This document shows, in pieces, positions 25,021 to 37,117 of a stretch of 64,000 nt of DNA (the first letter of the stretch is position 1; every line of letters starts with the position of its first letter). A program made the position numbers and the translations under genes. The stretch is from NCBI GenBank assembly GCA_007258455.2, contig VDFB02193867.1, forward strand, positions 564,217,291-564,281,290, in the 5' to 3' direction. The DNA is from Sequoia sempervirens (Eukaryota; Streptophyta; Pinopsida; Cupressales; Cupressaceae). The notes below the pieces were generated by a model. That model was not told the origin of the DNA, did no database searches, and saw only the letters and a program-made list of their open reading frames with translations.

Positions 25021-25507
25021 GGGATGAATCTTTGTTTGAACTAATGAATGCTCTATTTGTCATCCCAAGTAGCATTAAAATTACTAGTGATATTAAAGAG
25101 CATATAAAAATATGATCTAAGATGCATTTTATATGTGTGCAAGGTCTATAGGTTCAATATATATGCATCATGCGCAATACCTGTAAATTTAAATTTTAGA
25201 ACCATTTTAGATTATGTTTTGTGTGAAATCTTGTAATTTGGAATGTTTTGATTATTAAAAACCATAATACATGTTGAATTTTTTTTGTTAATGGTATGAA
25301 AATATTATTGATGATTAGATGGATTATTTGAACTAGTGAATTCTCTATTTGTCATCCCAAGTAACATTCAAATTACTAGTGATGTTATCTTGCATATACA
25401 AATCTAATTTAATATGCATATTTTATATGTTTGCAACCTATAGGTTCAATATTGATATATATATCATGTGAATACTTGTAAATTTATTTAGAATTGTTTT
25501 AGATTTC
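25021..25507. repeat. Diverged tandem duplication, about 295-bp period
   Basis: 25021-25217 and 25318-25507 share long blocks, for example CTATTTGTCATCCCAAGTA and the later CTATAGGTTCAATAT. Divergence is high and no reading frame is shared, so this is an old local duplication in non-coding DNA. Confidence 0.7.
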
Positions 25508-25662
25508 TATTCCCTAGATTTAGATATATTATTTACCAAGGTCTCATTACTCCTTTAGGTGTACATACATATATAGCACGGAAAATGCAGATGTTCCACC
25601 TCTAGAAACTTTGTTTGCAAATACTACTAATGAGATTAAGAGATTGAGAGACTCATTAGCAG

Positions 25663-25926
25663 ATGGTACAAACACAGGATATATACATAAGTTTGCATGT
25701 CAATATTACAAAGCCTAGAGAAAAACTAAGAGATGAACTTGGACAGACTAGTGCATATTCCTCTGATAGAGTAGCTGCTATTCTTTCCCGCATGTGGGAA
25801 GTACATGGTGAGGTTCCCTTTAAACAAATACATGATGCTGTGACCAAAGAAATGATAAAAAATACTTCTTTTCCATTCTATCAAAAACAACATATGAGGG
25901 ATAATAGGTCGTGGTGTAAGAGTTGA
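25663..25926 (+). CDS. Unrecognised 87-codon ORF, possible exon remnant
   Basis: An ATG-started open frame with fairly ordinary amino-acid composition, including the hydrophilic segment VHGEVPFKQIHDAVTKEM. A second frame just upstream (about 25575-25705) also reads sensibly, with LETLFANTTNEIKRLRDSL, before a stop, so the two may be one coding region split by a frameshift near 25700. I do not recognise the family and see no domain motif. It ends at the left inverted end of the large transposon at 25921, so it may be an older coding sequence cut by that insertion. It could also be chance. Confidence 0.2.
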   Translation: MVQTQDIYISLHVNITKPREKLRDELGQTSAYSSDRVAAILSRMWEVHGEVPFKQIHDAVTKEMIKNTSFPFYQKQHMRDNRSWCKS

Positions 25927-25975
25927 GTCCACTTTTTTGGCCAAAAAGTGGAAGTGTTTTTCCTAGTTTTCAGAA
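25921..25975 (+). repeat. Left terminal inverted repeat (candidate)
   Basis: It starts AGTTGAGTCCAC, then a near-palindrome CCACTTTTTTGGCC plus AAAAAGTGG, then GTGGAAGTGTTTTTCCTAG. It pairs with 41935-41982. The flanking base composition may extend the similarity outward, so the outer edge is uncertain. Confidence 0.5.
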
Positions 25976-26807
25976 TTTGACACATTTGAACTTAAAATTT
26001 GAAGCACTTAGAGATGATATCTTAAAAAAAGTCACTAATCATAAAATGTAGTGCTCAGAGTCTAGTTTCCAAATATGTAATTTATTTCAATACCCAAATT
26101 GTACAAATTGAGTTTCAATAGGTGTTTCTAAAAACCACTCTTTAAAAGTCATTTTTTTTTACCATACCATGCGCGTGTACGACATCCATATTTTGACTTA
26201 AATTATCGTGATTTTTCTAAATCCTTTTGGGAAAAGTTTTATGACTCATCAACCTTGCTCTTGATATTTTTTATAATTTTTATTGAATAATTTTTTTTGT
26301 TAATTTTTTATTAGGCAGATTTGTCATTTTGAAAAATTGTCATGTATGACATGCATAAGATGACCTAAACTTACCATTTTTTGATATTTTTTTTTCAAAA
26401 TGAAAAGAATTGTCTGAAGTTTGCTCTCGTGCAATCCGTTTGTAAAAATGTTATGTTGATCAAAAGTTATTAAAATAGTAAAAAACTCTAATATTTAAAG
26501 TTTATGGACCAATTTTATTAGATATTAATTGAAAAATAGAAAAAATAATTCAATTGCAAAACAAATTACATATTTAGAATATGCATGTTTGATCTAAAAT
26601 GGGTTTTAATTTCCTCAGAAATTTTTTGAAAAAAGGTCGTTAGCCATATGTCCAAAGTCGATATTTTTCTTTGACATTGTTAGGCCCTTCAATTTGTAGG
26701 TCAAACCAGGTTGAAGGCTTAGGTTCGGACTTCCAAAGCTATTCCCAAACCGAAAACCTTGGCAAAAACCCGTCACGATGCAAAACAAAATTCAAATTTA
26801 AAAAAAT

Positions 26808-27098
26808 GGGATCCCGATTATAAAATGTGATCCCGTTTAATAATAAACAGGATCAATAATAAACGGGATCCCATGCTATAATTGGGATCCCATTTCTATT
26901 TCGACCGTTGTGGAGGTAACGGGATCCCGTTTATAAGATGGGATCCCGTTGGCTTTACAATGGCTCTTGGAGTCAAATCAAGTGAATGGGATCCCAATTA
27001 TAAATCGGGATCTCATTTATTAGTAAACGGGATCCCGTTTGATAACCGGGATCCCGTTTACTTATAAGCGGGATCCCGTTTTATAGACGGGATCCTGT
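26808..27098. repeat. Palindromic GGGATCCC array, left
   Basis: About 13 copies of a palindrome close to CGGGATCCCG in 290 bases, many followed by TTTATAA or TTATAAAT. Spacing is irregular (about 15-55 bases), so this is a cluster of sites rather than a satellite. Several copies carry one-base changes such as TGGGATCCCA or CGGGATCTCA. By analogy with subterminal repeats of En/Spm elements they could be transposase-binding sites. Confidence 0.8.
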
Positions 27099-27480
27099 TT
27101 ATATTATTTAAAAATACTGTGCACAATTACTGTCAACTTTGCAACTTTGTAACTTCACATGTACGACTGAGAGCACTAAAAATCAATTATTTTTCATAAG
27201 TTATTGTATTTACAAGTGGTTAATTTGATTTTTTGTTGATTTTATCAAAGGGAGCATCATCTACACCATTTTTGAAGTGAAATTTGCAATATGGATTGAA
27301 TTTTTCAAATGAAGCATGAAGAAAACAATTTTTAAAGTGGAATTGTGGTAGTTTTCTATTTGTTTTGAGGAACACAAGAGGAAGAATTTTGGCGTAATAG
27401 GTATTCAACTTCTAATTTGGATTCAATATTTTGAAGTATTTCACTATTAACATTCATTTGTGCTTGAGAATTTTATAATT

Positions 27481-30400
27481 ATGGGAGATAAATTTCATAA
27501 TAAGAGAAGAAAGACATTGACTCCTCAAGAAGTTGAAGCAAATAAAGAAAAAGAGAGACAAAGACAAAGAGAAAGAAGAATGAGAATAAAATCAATGAAC
27601 AATGGTGGAGCAACCAATTCAACAACTATTGAAGATGAAAACATTGAGGATACCATGGTTGTAGATGAAGCTAATTTGCAAGGAGTCAATTTGGAGAAGA
27701 ATATGATTATACAAACAAGTCCTACTATGTCTTCAAATCCCTCTTTGAATGCTACGGAGAATGTTTCAATATACACAAATCCAGGTACGTCTTCAAATCC
27801 ACATGTTAGTGACATGGTAAATTTGTTTGCAGAAGATTTACAAGAAGCTGGATATAATGATGTTGACATTGACTATATTCAAAGAAATGAAACTTTTATA
27901 GAATTTGTTGAAAACAAAAAAGAAAAATCTTTTGTTGCAAATGAAAATCAAAATGATCATTTTCTTGAAAATGAAAACAAAACCTATATTTTTGATGAAA
28001 ATGAAAATGAAAATGAAAACCATTTTGTTGATGAAAATGAAAATGAGAACCATTTTGTTAATGAAAATGAAGATGAAAATGAAAATGAAAACCGTTTTGT
28101 TGATGAAAATGAAAATGAAAATGAAAACTATTTTGTTGATGAAAATGAAGATGAAAATTTAGAATGTGATGTTGAATTTAATGAAAATACTTTTTTAAAA
28201 TTGGAAGTGGTGTTTTAGATAATCTTCCTGATCAAATTTCTTAGAGGCAAATAAGAACACATGCGAATAGAATATACACCGAATTCTTTTATCGTAAAAA
28301 AATTGCATTTCAATGTCAACTAATGATGTAATTGATGAGAATGCAAAAAATGAGGAAAGTAATGAAAAGGTTAGGCTTTTATGTTAAACCAAAAAGAAAA
28401 GATCAATCATTAAAACATGTTATGTCTACTGTTGCTAGTGCCATTCAATCTATTGGAAAAAATAGTCGATCTAAAGATAAAAATGCAGCAAGAAACTATT
28501 GCTATAGTCAATAAAACAACTTTGAATAAAAGAATGGTAAGCAATATTAGTTAAGTTTTAAAAATGCATCCTAAAACATTACTAAGAGTAGCAAAAAGAA
28601 GAGAAAGTATAGAAATGATCCTATCAATCAATGTTGATTTTCAAGGATCTATCAATGGTGGTCTGATATGAAATTAAATGTTGAAATTAAATCTTTGATC
28701 AAAAAATATTGGCATGATAATACTAGGATTTCATCTAATGCTAGAGATGTTTTAAAATTAAGGGTGGGGTCCAAAGTTCATGATCCTCACCCAAAACACC
28801 TATTAGATACAACACAAACTGAATTTTGTAGCGATTTAGTGTTACCCGGTAATATTAAAATAAGTCAAAGGTCTTTTGAAAAATGTAAACCCTGGTATGT
28901 AAAAATTAATAAGCAACTAATATCTTGTTGTTGTAAAATACATGTTCAATTTCGTTATTTTTATGATGTTTTTCGATATATACGTTGTACCTTGCATTCT
29001 AACATGATTATACAAGATTTTGGTATTGATATGCCACCCGAATCAATAAGAGAGTTTATTTCAGTTTGTTTCAGAAAATTCAACATAGATTATTTTATTT
29101 AAGTTCTTGTATTTCCGACAATGCATTAACTACTTAAATCTTTCTATTTTAAGAAATTGTTTGCATGAAAGTGTTGATCATGATTTTGGACAACAATTAG
29201 TAGACGCCAAAAGATTTAGAATGTTCACTCTATTCTTTAAAAAGATGGAAAACAGGAAAGCGTTGTGATTTAGTTACAAAAAAAGTTAGTGTGTATGCAT
29301 TTATGAGTGAATTTAAGAATAAAATTGTACCAAAATATGTCATGCACTATGAACATGCTCGATGGCTTGATGGCCAATTTCGTGCATGTAGAAACACATT
29401 TCCAATTGGTACTATACTTTCAATGGTTGATTTTGCAGAGAATTATACTCTCGCTTCGCAAGAGGAAATTCAATCTCAATATTATAATTCTGTGCAAGTA
29501 GCTATGTTTGTCCATATTGTTTATAGACATGCAGCATGATAGCAATCGAGGATGATAGAAAAGTTTTGAGGGAGTATCATTTTTATTTGAGTGACACCTG
29601 TTACATTCATCAGATTTTGTCTCAATATTGTTTTTAGTATATTTTATAGAAATTTAAAGAAGAGGAATCCATATGAAAGAACACCTCATATGGTCGAGCA
29701 ATTGTACGTGGTAGTTCAAAAATGCTAGAATGTTCTATTGGTTAAGTAGGGTTCACAAGGAACTTAATTTCCAACATATATGGAGTTTTTTTGAAGCCGG
29801 GCATGGTAAAGGAGAACATGATGGAGCTGGTGCGTGTGTCAAAAGAATTCTTGCTAGAGAACAATTAAAATTTGAGGATTCAGTAAAATTTAAATATGCA
29901 CGCGAGATTGTGGATTGGTGTAATAGAATATTTTCTGCACCTAGTTCTATGATTACTCTACCACATTGATTCTTTTTTTTGGTGGAAGAAGAGAACATTG
30001 TATCTAGAGTTGATTGTGAGACAATTAGTGATCTACTAAATGGCATTCATTTAGGAGTGCGATAGCAAGCACATGGACTATTTGGACAAGGGAGCTTGCA
30101 TGTTTTTGCCATTTTTGTATCCCAGGAAATTGGGAAGCTTGTGAAAATACAGAATGGGTTGAACAGTGGCAGCAAAGATCGTTGACACCTATAGAAGCAC
30201 ATAATCAATATGAAATAACTATTGAAGAAAATGATCAATTGTTTGCATCTAAAGATTATGATCATGTTTCAGACCTTGTACAAGAAGGTAATTTTAATTT
30301 AATTTATTTCATTTTATTTTTCTTTATTAAGTTATTTTTTAATACTAAATTAGTTATATGGATATGCACAAGTTATTAAATCAAATTTTGTTGGCAGGAC

Positions 30401-30933
30401 ATGTGTATGTTGTTATTGCACCCGAGGGGAATGAAGAGCAAACATAATATTGGTTGGCTCATTGTGTGGAAATTAAACATAAGTTGATAACACCTCGAGA
30501 AGATGATGATGGCTTTCATTATCCAATGTGCACGGTGATCCCCTTTTAAGACCTCTCCTACAAATTTTGATAACAAGTTTTAGAACCCTTTTAAGCAATT
30601 TTCGAACAAGTCTTTTGATCCCCTTAAGTAAATTTTGAGAAGTTATTTGATGGTGGTTTTTGAACATGTTTTCCAATAGGATCGGTGGTGGTTGTTGGCA
30701 CTTGGCTACGAAAATACTTGAGAAGAAAGAATGTTCTACCTGCATTTGAAGACTATGAAACACATAAAAAGATTATGCATTATTCACATTTGATGGTGGC
30801 AACAAATATAAAACTAGAGCGCTATCATGGAAGACCTTCAAAAAAATTACTATGGTCAATTTCTATGGAAGAGCATGAGGCAATCATAGATGCATTGCAA
30901 AAAAGAGAGGATGCAGATGGTACAATGGACTAA
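27481..30933 (+). pseudogene. DDE-type transposase pseudogene
   Basis: The product would cut and paste the element. The first block (ATG 27481 to 28218, 245 codons) is basic then very acidic, with an (N/D)ENENEN plus HFV minisatellite at 27990-28170. Conserved core blocks follow in shifting frames: SQRSFEKCKPWYVKINKQ and CCCKIH at 28668-29102; SMVDFAENYT with the first catalytic Asp at 29429; EIQSQYYNSVQVAMFVHI; YHFYLSD at about 29575; FKNARMFYWLSR to AGHGKGEHDGAGACVKR at 29720-29850; a Cys/His segment CFCHFCIPGNWEAC at about 30100-30140; and VVVVGTWLRKYLRR at 30690. I know these blocks from a transposase-like family widespread in plants and some animals, but cannot name the superfamily. Decay: the SDGC-type second catalytic site near 29690 reads SSNC, followed by a stop; there are several frameshifts between 28218 and 29290. 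Confidence 0.75.
30288..30397 (+). other. Intron in the transposase pseudogene
   Basis: The reading frame ending VSDLVQEG meets GTAATT at 30288, passes a T-rich stretch, and resumes after TTGTTGGCAG at 30397 with GHVYVVIAPEG. Splice sites are canonical and the length is 110 bases. A second intron-like interruption (about 30536-30680) contains CCCCTTAAG-type motifs and ends TTCCAATAG, but its frame is off by one. Confidence 0.65.
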
Positions 30934-31660
30934 GCAAATATAGGTAAATATAGTTTTGGTTTTATTTTGTCCTTTTAAATACATTAAATACATGTTTCGA
31001 CATTGGTCAAGTGTGTTATTAGTTGAAATTGATTTAAATTGTTCTTTTATATATCCTTAATGCATAATCACAAAAAGGATATAGTCCATGCAAATTCAAC
31101 CTAGACAACATGGAATACTTGGTAAAAATAGGTAATTATCAGTTAAACTATATTTAAATACATACTTTGATTACATATTGATATTGCTTGGACATAAATA
31201 GTTAAAATTGATTTATTGTCATTTTTTGTATCCTAAAGCCATCATTGCATTGATCTCATACTTTGAAACAAAAAGGAGAGGATGCTTGCATTCAACCTCG
31301 AATACTTTTAAATGCAAGTACTTGAGTTATGTACATATAGATAGTTTTATATAAATTAAAATATGTATGTTTTGATGATTTCATTGATATTGCTTGTACA
31401 TTTTTGATATTAGGTGGTGTGAAGACCTACTACATTCTAGGCACAAGTTTGAGATGTTCTTGAGATGGCATATCTAAATTTTGTAAACATTGTTTTGAGA
31501 TGACATATGTGTACATACATACTTACAGAATTAAACATACTCTATGTACTTCTATGTATCAAATATATATTCTATATTTTTTTTTGTTAAATGTGCATGT
31601 TTTCCTACTTTGAAACTTAATGTCTAATTGTATAATCACTAAATATCATGCATACATTAT

Positions 31661-32713
31661 TGTTCTATTATGACCCTTTTAGACATCCCCTTAATTAACA
31701 TGTTCTATTATGACCCCTTTAGACATCCCCTTAAGACCCCTTAAGACATCCCTTTAATTAACACATTCTATTATGATCCCTTTAGACATCCCCTTAAGAC
31801 ATTATAACCCCTAAGACATCCCCTTAAGACATTCCATTATGACCCTTTTAGACATCCCCTTAATTAACATGTTCTATTATGACCCTTTAGACATCCCACG
31901 TAAAATTAACATGTTCTATTATGACCCCTTTGGGCAACCCTTAAGACATCCTTAATTAGCTTACGTTCTATTATGACCCTTTTAGACATCCTTAAGACAT
32001 ATTCTAACCCTTAAGACGTATCCTTAAGATGTTCTATTATGACCAGTAGAGCGTCCTTAAATAGCATGTTCTATTATGACCCCTTTTAGACATCCTTAAG
32101 ACATATTCTAACCCCTTAAGACATCCCCTTAAGGCGTTCTATTATGACCCGCTTTAGGCGTCCCTTAAATAACATGTTCTATTATGACCCCTTTAGACAT
32201 CCCCTTAAGACCCTTAAGACTTATCCTTAATTAACACGTTCTATTAGGAAGCCTTTAGAATCACCTCTTAAGACATATTCTAACCCTTAGACATCCTTAA
32301 GACATCCTATTATGACCCTTTAGACATCCTTAAATAACATGTTCTATTATGACCCCTTTAGACATCCCCTTAAGACCCCTTAAGACATCCCCTTAATTAA
32401 CACGTTCTATTATGACCCCTTTAGACATCCCCTTAAGACATATTCTAACCCCTTAAGACATCCTGTTAAGACGTTCTATTATGGCCCCTTTAGATGTCCC
32501 CTTAAATAACATGTTCTATTATGACTCCTTTAGACATCCCCTTATGACCCCTTAAGACATCCCCTTAATTAACACGTTCTATTATGACCCCTTTAGACAT
32601 CCCCTTAAGACCCCTTTAGACATCCCCTTAAGAGATTCTATTATGACCTCTTTAGACGTCCCCTTAATTAACATGTTCTATTATGACCCCTTTAGACACC
32701 CCCTTAAGACGTC
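31661..32713. repeat. Minisatellite, GTTCTATTATGACCCCTTTAG family
   Basis: About 1.05 kb of tandem units built from GTTCTATTATGACCCC, TTTAGACATCCCCTTAAGA and TTAATTAACA blocks, with units of roughly 55-110 bases and higher-order variation. No open frame persists. The part near 31900-32300 has many single-base losses, which may be sequence error. The array is truncated in the contig 3 copy (44033-44131). Confidence 0.9.
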
Positions 32714-32754
32714 ATTATTTGTTTTGACAACTTATAAATTAGTGTTAAATGAAC

Positions 32755-32890
32755 CCTTACCCTATCCTAAAATTAATCCTATCCCTAAGCCTTGTTGTAT
32801 CTGACCCTAATTGAAACCTAACCCTAACTCTAGTTGTGTCCTAATCCTAACCTTTACCCAAATTTTTATCCTATAAGCCTAACCTTAATT
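32755..32890. repeat. Degenerate CCCTAA-rich, telomere-like stretch
   Basis: Short runs such as CCTAACCCTAAC are interspersed with CCTAATCC and CCCTTACCC. The contig 3 copy (44220-44460) carries about 180 extra bases of the same kind. It is too degenerate for a true telomere and is better read as interstitial repeat. Confidence 0.55.
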
Positions 32891-32935
32891 CACAGAGAAA
32901 ATTTTGTGGGTCATATTTCTATAACATATGTACAT

Positions 32936-33649
32936 AATTTATGTGATATTCTATTTTTTTTCTTGTTATTGACACGGAGCCAAGACTTTTATTCATTTTC
33001 ATACACTACACACAATCATGATATTCTAAATGGGAAACAATGATGAAATTAATTTTCCTTTGGATTGAGCTCCATATTCATCATTTTTAAAATTTATCGT
33101 AATGTGTACCTCATTATTCATCACCTAATGGTTACAATTGTTTTACATTTACACATTCTTATGTTATCATAATTTATGTGATATTCTATTTTTTTTCTTG
33201 TTATTGACACATGGAGGCAAGACTTTTATTCATTTTTCATACACTACACACAATCATGATATTCTAAATGGGGGAAACAATGATGAAATTAATTTTCCTT
33301 TGGATTGAGCTCCATATTCAACATTTTTAAAATTTATCATGTGTGTACACTACGTATTCATCACCTAATGGTTACAATTGTTTTACATATACACATTCTT
33401 ATGTTATCATAATTTATGTGATATTCTATTTTTTTTCTTGTTATTGACACATGGAGGCAAGACTTTTATTCATTTTTCATACACTGCACACAATCATGAT
33501 ATTCTAAATGGGGAAACAATGATGAAATTGATTTTCCTTTGGATTGAGCTCCATATTCATCATTTTTAAAATTTATCATGTGTGTACACTACGTATTCAT
33601 CACCTAATGGTTACAATCGTTTTACATATACACATTCTCATGCTATCAT
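32936..33649. repeat. Three tandem ~240-bp units
   Basis: Units start at 32936, 33171 and 33411 (periods 235, 240, 239), each opening AATTTATGTGATATTC and containing TTATTGACACATGGAGGCAA and CAATCATGATATTCTAAATG. Units differ by a few bases. There is no coding potential. Confidence 0.92.
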
Positions 33650-34309
33650 AATTTATATTTTTTCTAATGATTACCTCTTTCCTTAATTTTTAGTAGGAAC
33701 ACTTTTTTCCATTACTAGTGAGAAACTAATGGTGTCATTTTATAAATATGTACATTAGCTAATTATATCAATACCTTGTTAGATTTTTTCACTATAAAGA
33801 ATTTTATTTGCTTAAGAGTTTAGAGCAATGACTTTATTTGTCAATCTAGTTAAGGAAAAATGAAAGAATAAAATAACAAAGAATGGTGATATCCATGATA
33901 TTCACAAGGTATAGGAATTCCAAGTGCACCAACAATGAGGTGAAATTCAATGTATAGAACTAAATAAGTAGGTAAATCCACATAAATTTTCTCTCATAAA
34001 ATTAAAATTAATATATTAGAAGGAAAATATCTTCTTGTTCATTGAAAAGAAGATTAAACCTAAAATTATTCTACAATTATGAAGTCTTCAGTAAATTTCA
34101 CATTAATGTCCTATATTAATGTCTTGACTATGAACATAAAATGTATAAATGTACATACGTAAATTAAAATTTCAAACAATAATAAAGTCGATAATTTATG
34201 CAACATATTAAGTGTATGAAACCAATATATTAAGCACACATGAAATAAAGTCCAACAGAGTACATGATAAACAAGAAATATAAAACACATAAAATCACAT
34301 GATTGTAGG
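33650..34309. other. Non-coding spacer between convergent genes
   Basis: AT-rich, no frame or repeat seen. It lies downstream of the accessory gene stop at 34310 and would hold its 3' untranslated region and poly(A) signals; AATAAA at several places (for example near 33870 and 34240) cannot be ranked. Confidence 0.4.
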
Positions 34310-36682
34310 TCATGTACTGTCTATATAATCAAGAAACCTCTTCACACCATGCAGACTATGTGGATGACCTGAAACACTCTGTACATAAGAGAAAGATGAA
34401 ATTAGATGTAAGACAATAAAAAATGATTTAATGACAATTTCATTTATAATCCATCATAAAATTAAATTACCACCATATCTACATGCGGATGTATGATTTT
34501 TGAGAAGAAACCTCTAAATTCTCTAAATCACTCTACATAAACAAGACAAAGAAATTCGAAATTAGATGTACAACTCTACAATTATTATTTTTTTATTCAA
34601 TTTAATTCAGAATTTATCATATTTTAATTACATACCGTATTTTGAGGTTGTGCGCTAGGCTCTTCTCCAAGACCTGTCTATACATGCTCAACTACAGGAT
34701 GTGTCTCATGCTATAAAAGAAAAAGAATATGTGAAAATATCATATTAATATGTATATATTCAATTTAAAATTTATAATTCACTTTGAAATATAATAAAAA
34801 AATTAAATTACCATTTGATTTGAAACCTGCTCTACATGTCCTCCTGGTGGTGTAACTATGTCTGGGTTAGGGCTGAAAGTTGCACTAACAAAGTCCTACA
34901 AGATCAAAATTAAAGCATGTACAATTCAATTAGGTTAATATATACATATATATTCAAGTTTGCACATTTTTTGTAGAAAGTTTTGTAAACAACATGGAAA
35001 TCAGTGGCCTCACGAGTAACTGCAACATCAAATGTTTGCCCAATGCCCATTCTTATTGTGGTATCAACCTATACATACATGTATATAGACATTTAACGCT
35101 TATAATATTTACAAGTGTACATGCATGGGTTTCATATATCTAGTGAATTCAAAACTCATAAAATTGTAACTATACTAATGTAAACTTTAAACAAATTTAC
35201 AATATGAATGTACTTGCCCATGATCTATGTCGCTCGATAGTGGAGGAGTGCTTGACAATCCCTCAGGAGGAATCGACGTGGATGCCGATTGAATCACCTA
35301 AACCATCATGAATATTTGAAACATATATGTGATGCAATTATAAATTTAAAACTCAAGTTAAATAATATATGATTTCATATATAATTTTAAAAATTGAAAT
35401 CAAAATACCCCATAAGGGTTGCCAAGTATGACCGGTGTCAATAAATGTACTCGTGGTATAGATGATTGCCCTTGCATCGAAAGTGTCATATGTACACCAA
35501 AAAAATTGATTGTTAAAATGTATTGCAAACTTTTCTTTGATATATACAACCATAAAAAATATTATAAAATGAGTTCGTACATCTAGATGCATATTTATAC
35601 CTGTGTCGTAGTGTCCTCAGGGTGATGTTCTGCTACAAGGAACTCTACAAATGAACTGATGCGACCAGAATCTCCCCGTCCACCTGAACTAGGTGTAGCC
35701 TGATCACGTCCATAACACACTTGATGACAACTAGTACATATATGGGGGACGGGTCTTGACACTCCTAGAGCAGTACTCAAACCAGCTCCATAAAAAACTC
35801 CTCCATCATCATCATCGTCTCTATGCTCCCCACTCGCTATTGCAAAAGCGTGTTGATCAAGTTCTCCTATGAGTGTACTAAGGGAACCTAATGTTGAGAC
35901 CAGAGCTTGATGATGTACAAGTCCAAGAATGGGAGGACCAGGAGCAACAACAAGGGGTTGTACATGCACAGGGTGTTGGGGATCAACCCTTGCCCCTAAT
36001 CTCTGTTGTGGCATGCCGCCACCAACACCCTGAAATGATCTAAAATCAAAATAATTAGTCTTTTGCCCCAAAAAAAACTCTACATACAGTTTTCTCAAAA
36101 AATACAATGGGCACTCCCAATTAGCATGTGGGGGACTATCAAAAACCATATACCATCGATCCCAAAAATGTGCAATCATCTGCGGATGTATGCACCACCT
36201 CATGGATATTCTAGATTTGTTGGGTGGAATGGGTTGTCGGTAACGGGGTCAAGAAAGTAGGGGGCTAGATGGGACTTTCATTATTTTAAGGTCTAATATT
36301 TGTTTGTAAGAGAGACCATCAGAATAAAATTGTCTCATTTGTTCTCTCTCTCATCGATGCCTATCAAGATCATAATTGATCATCCTAATGGCATCAACAA
36401 CGTTTTGCATTACAAATGCAAAACATCTCACATGTGGAGCAATCAATGCTTGTCTCTGCATAGCATTGATTTGTGTCTGTAAGGATGCGACTTGATCATT
36501 TATTCGTGCTCTCAAGCGAGCCTCATCAGATTCCATAGGTGCTGGAGGTGGCATATGAGGGGGAGAGGGGAGGGGGAGGGGGAGGGATGGAGGTGGAGGT
36601 GGAGGTGGAGGGGGGAGGGAGGTGGATCTGGCTGTGGCTCAGGTGGTGGATTGATGATATCATCAATGTTAAAATCATCCAT
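34310..36682 (-). pseudogene. Spliced accessory gene of the large transposon
   Basis: ATG at 36682 opens a proline-rich N-terminus (MDDFNIDDIINPPPEPQ), then a coiled-coil-like module (LQTQINAMQRQALIAPHV), then IHPQMIAHFWDRW, CPLYFLRKLYVEFFLGQK and a Gln/Pro-rich tail; this long exon ends at 35601 at CAG|GTATAA. Small exons follow with AG...GT borders: a probable one ending 35409, then 35214-35297 (84), 34994-35068 (75), 34812-34895 (84), 34636-34710 (75), 34471-34532 (62; 63 in the other copy) and 34310-34378 (69, stop TGA). Nearly all joints are phase 0. Damage is slight: slippage in the proline run (36550-36620), CGA to TGA near 36348, a one-base loss at about 36240 and a TAG near 34680. 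I know no family or function. Its place opposite the transposase suggests a second transposon-encoded, possibly DNA-binding protein. Confidence 0.6.
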
Positions 36683-37071
36683 GATATATGCTTGATATAA
36701 TGTGCACCTGCATTTTAAATCATACAAAATAGTCCATGTGCATACAAAAATTAAGATCATATATTTTAATTGAAATAGGATGAGCAACATATATATTAAG
36801 CTCATATATTTAATTAAAATGCACTTATATATACATTGATTGTTCAACTCAAGAGCATATCCATACAAAATTAAAAATTAAATCTATGTACATGTACATT
36901 TAAAATAAAAAATATGATGCATAATTTGCATGCATACAAATCATTAAACTAAACTATACATACATACATATACAAATCTCAAAATTTAAGAACTATTATG
37001 CAAATTTTTAATACATGCACATACATAATAAACAATAAACTTGAAACATTCACAAAATCTCATTTTATGTC

Positions 37072-37074
<3 letters not shown>

Positions 37075-37117
<43 letters not shown>
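37075..37117. repeat. CA/TA microsatellite
   Basis: A run of about 16 CA repeats followed by TA repeats. The contig 3 counterpart at about 48619-48648 is shorter, an ordinary allelic length difference. Confidence 0.9.

Noticed and set aside
27905..28162. Met/Lys repeat frame
   Set aside because: A shifted reading of the GAAAAT repeats that encode the acidic tail of the transposase N-terminus.
32755..32890. True telomere or chromosome end
   Set aside because: CCCTAA words are few and degenerate, embedded among other repeats, and sequence continues normally on both sides.
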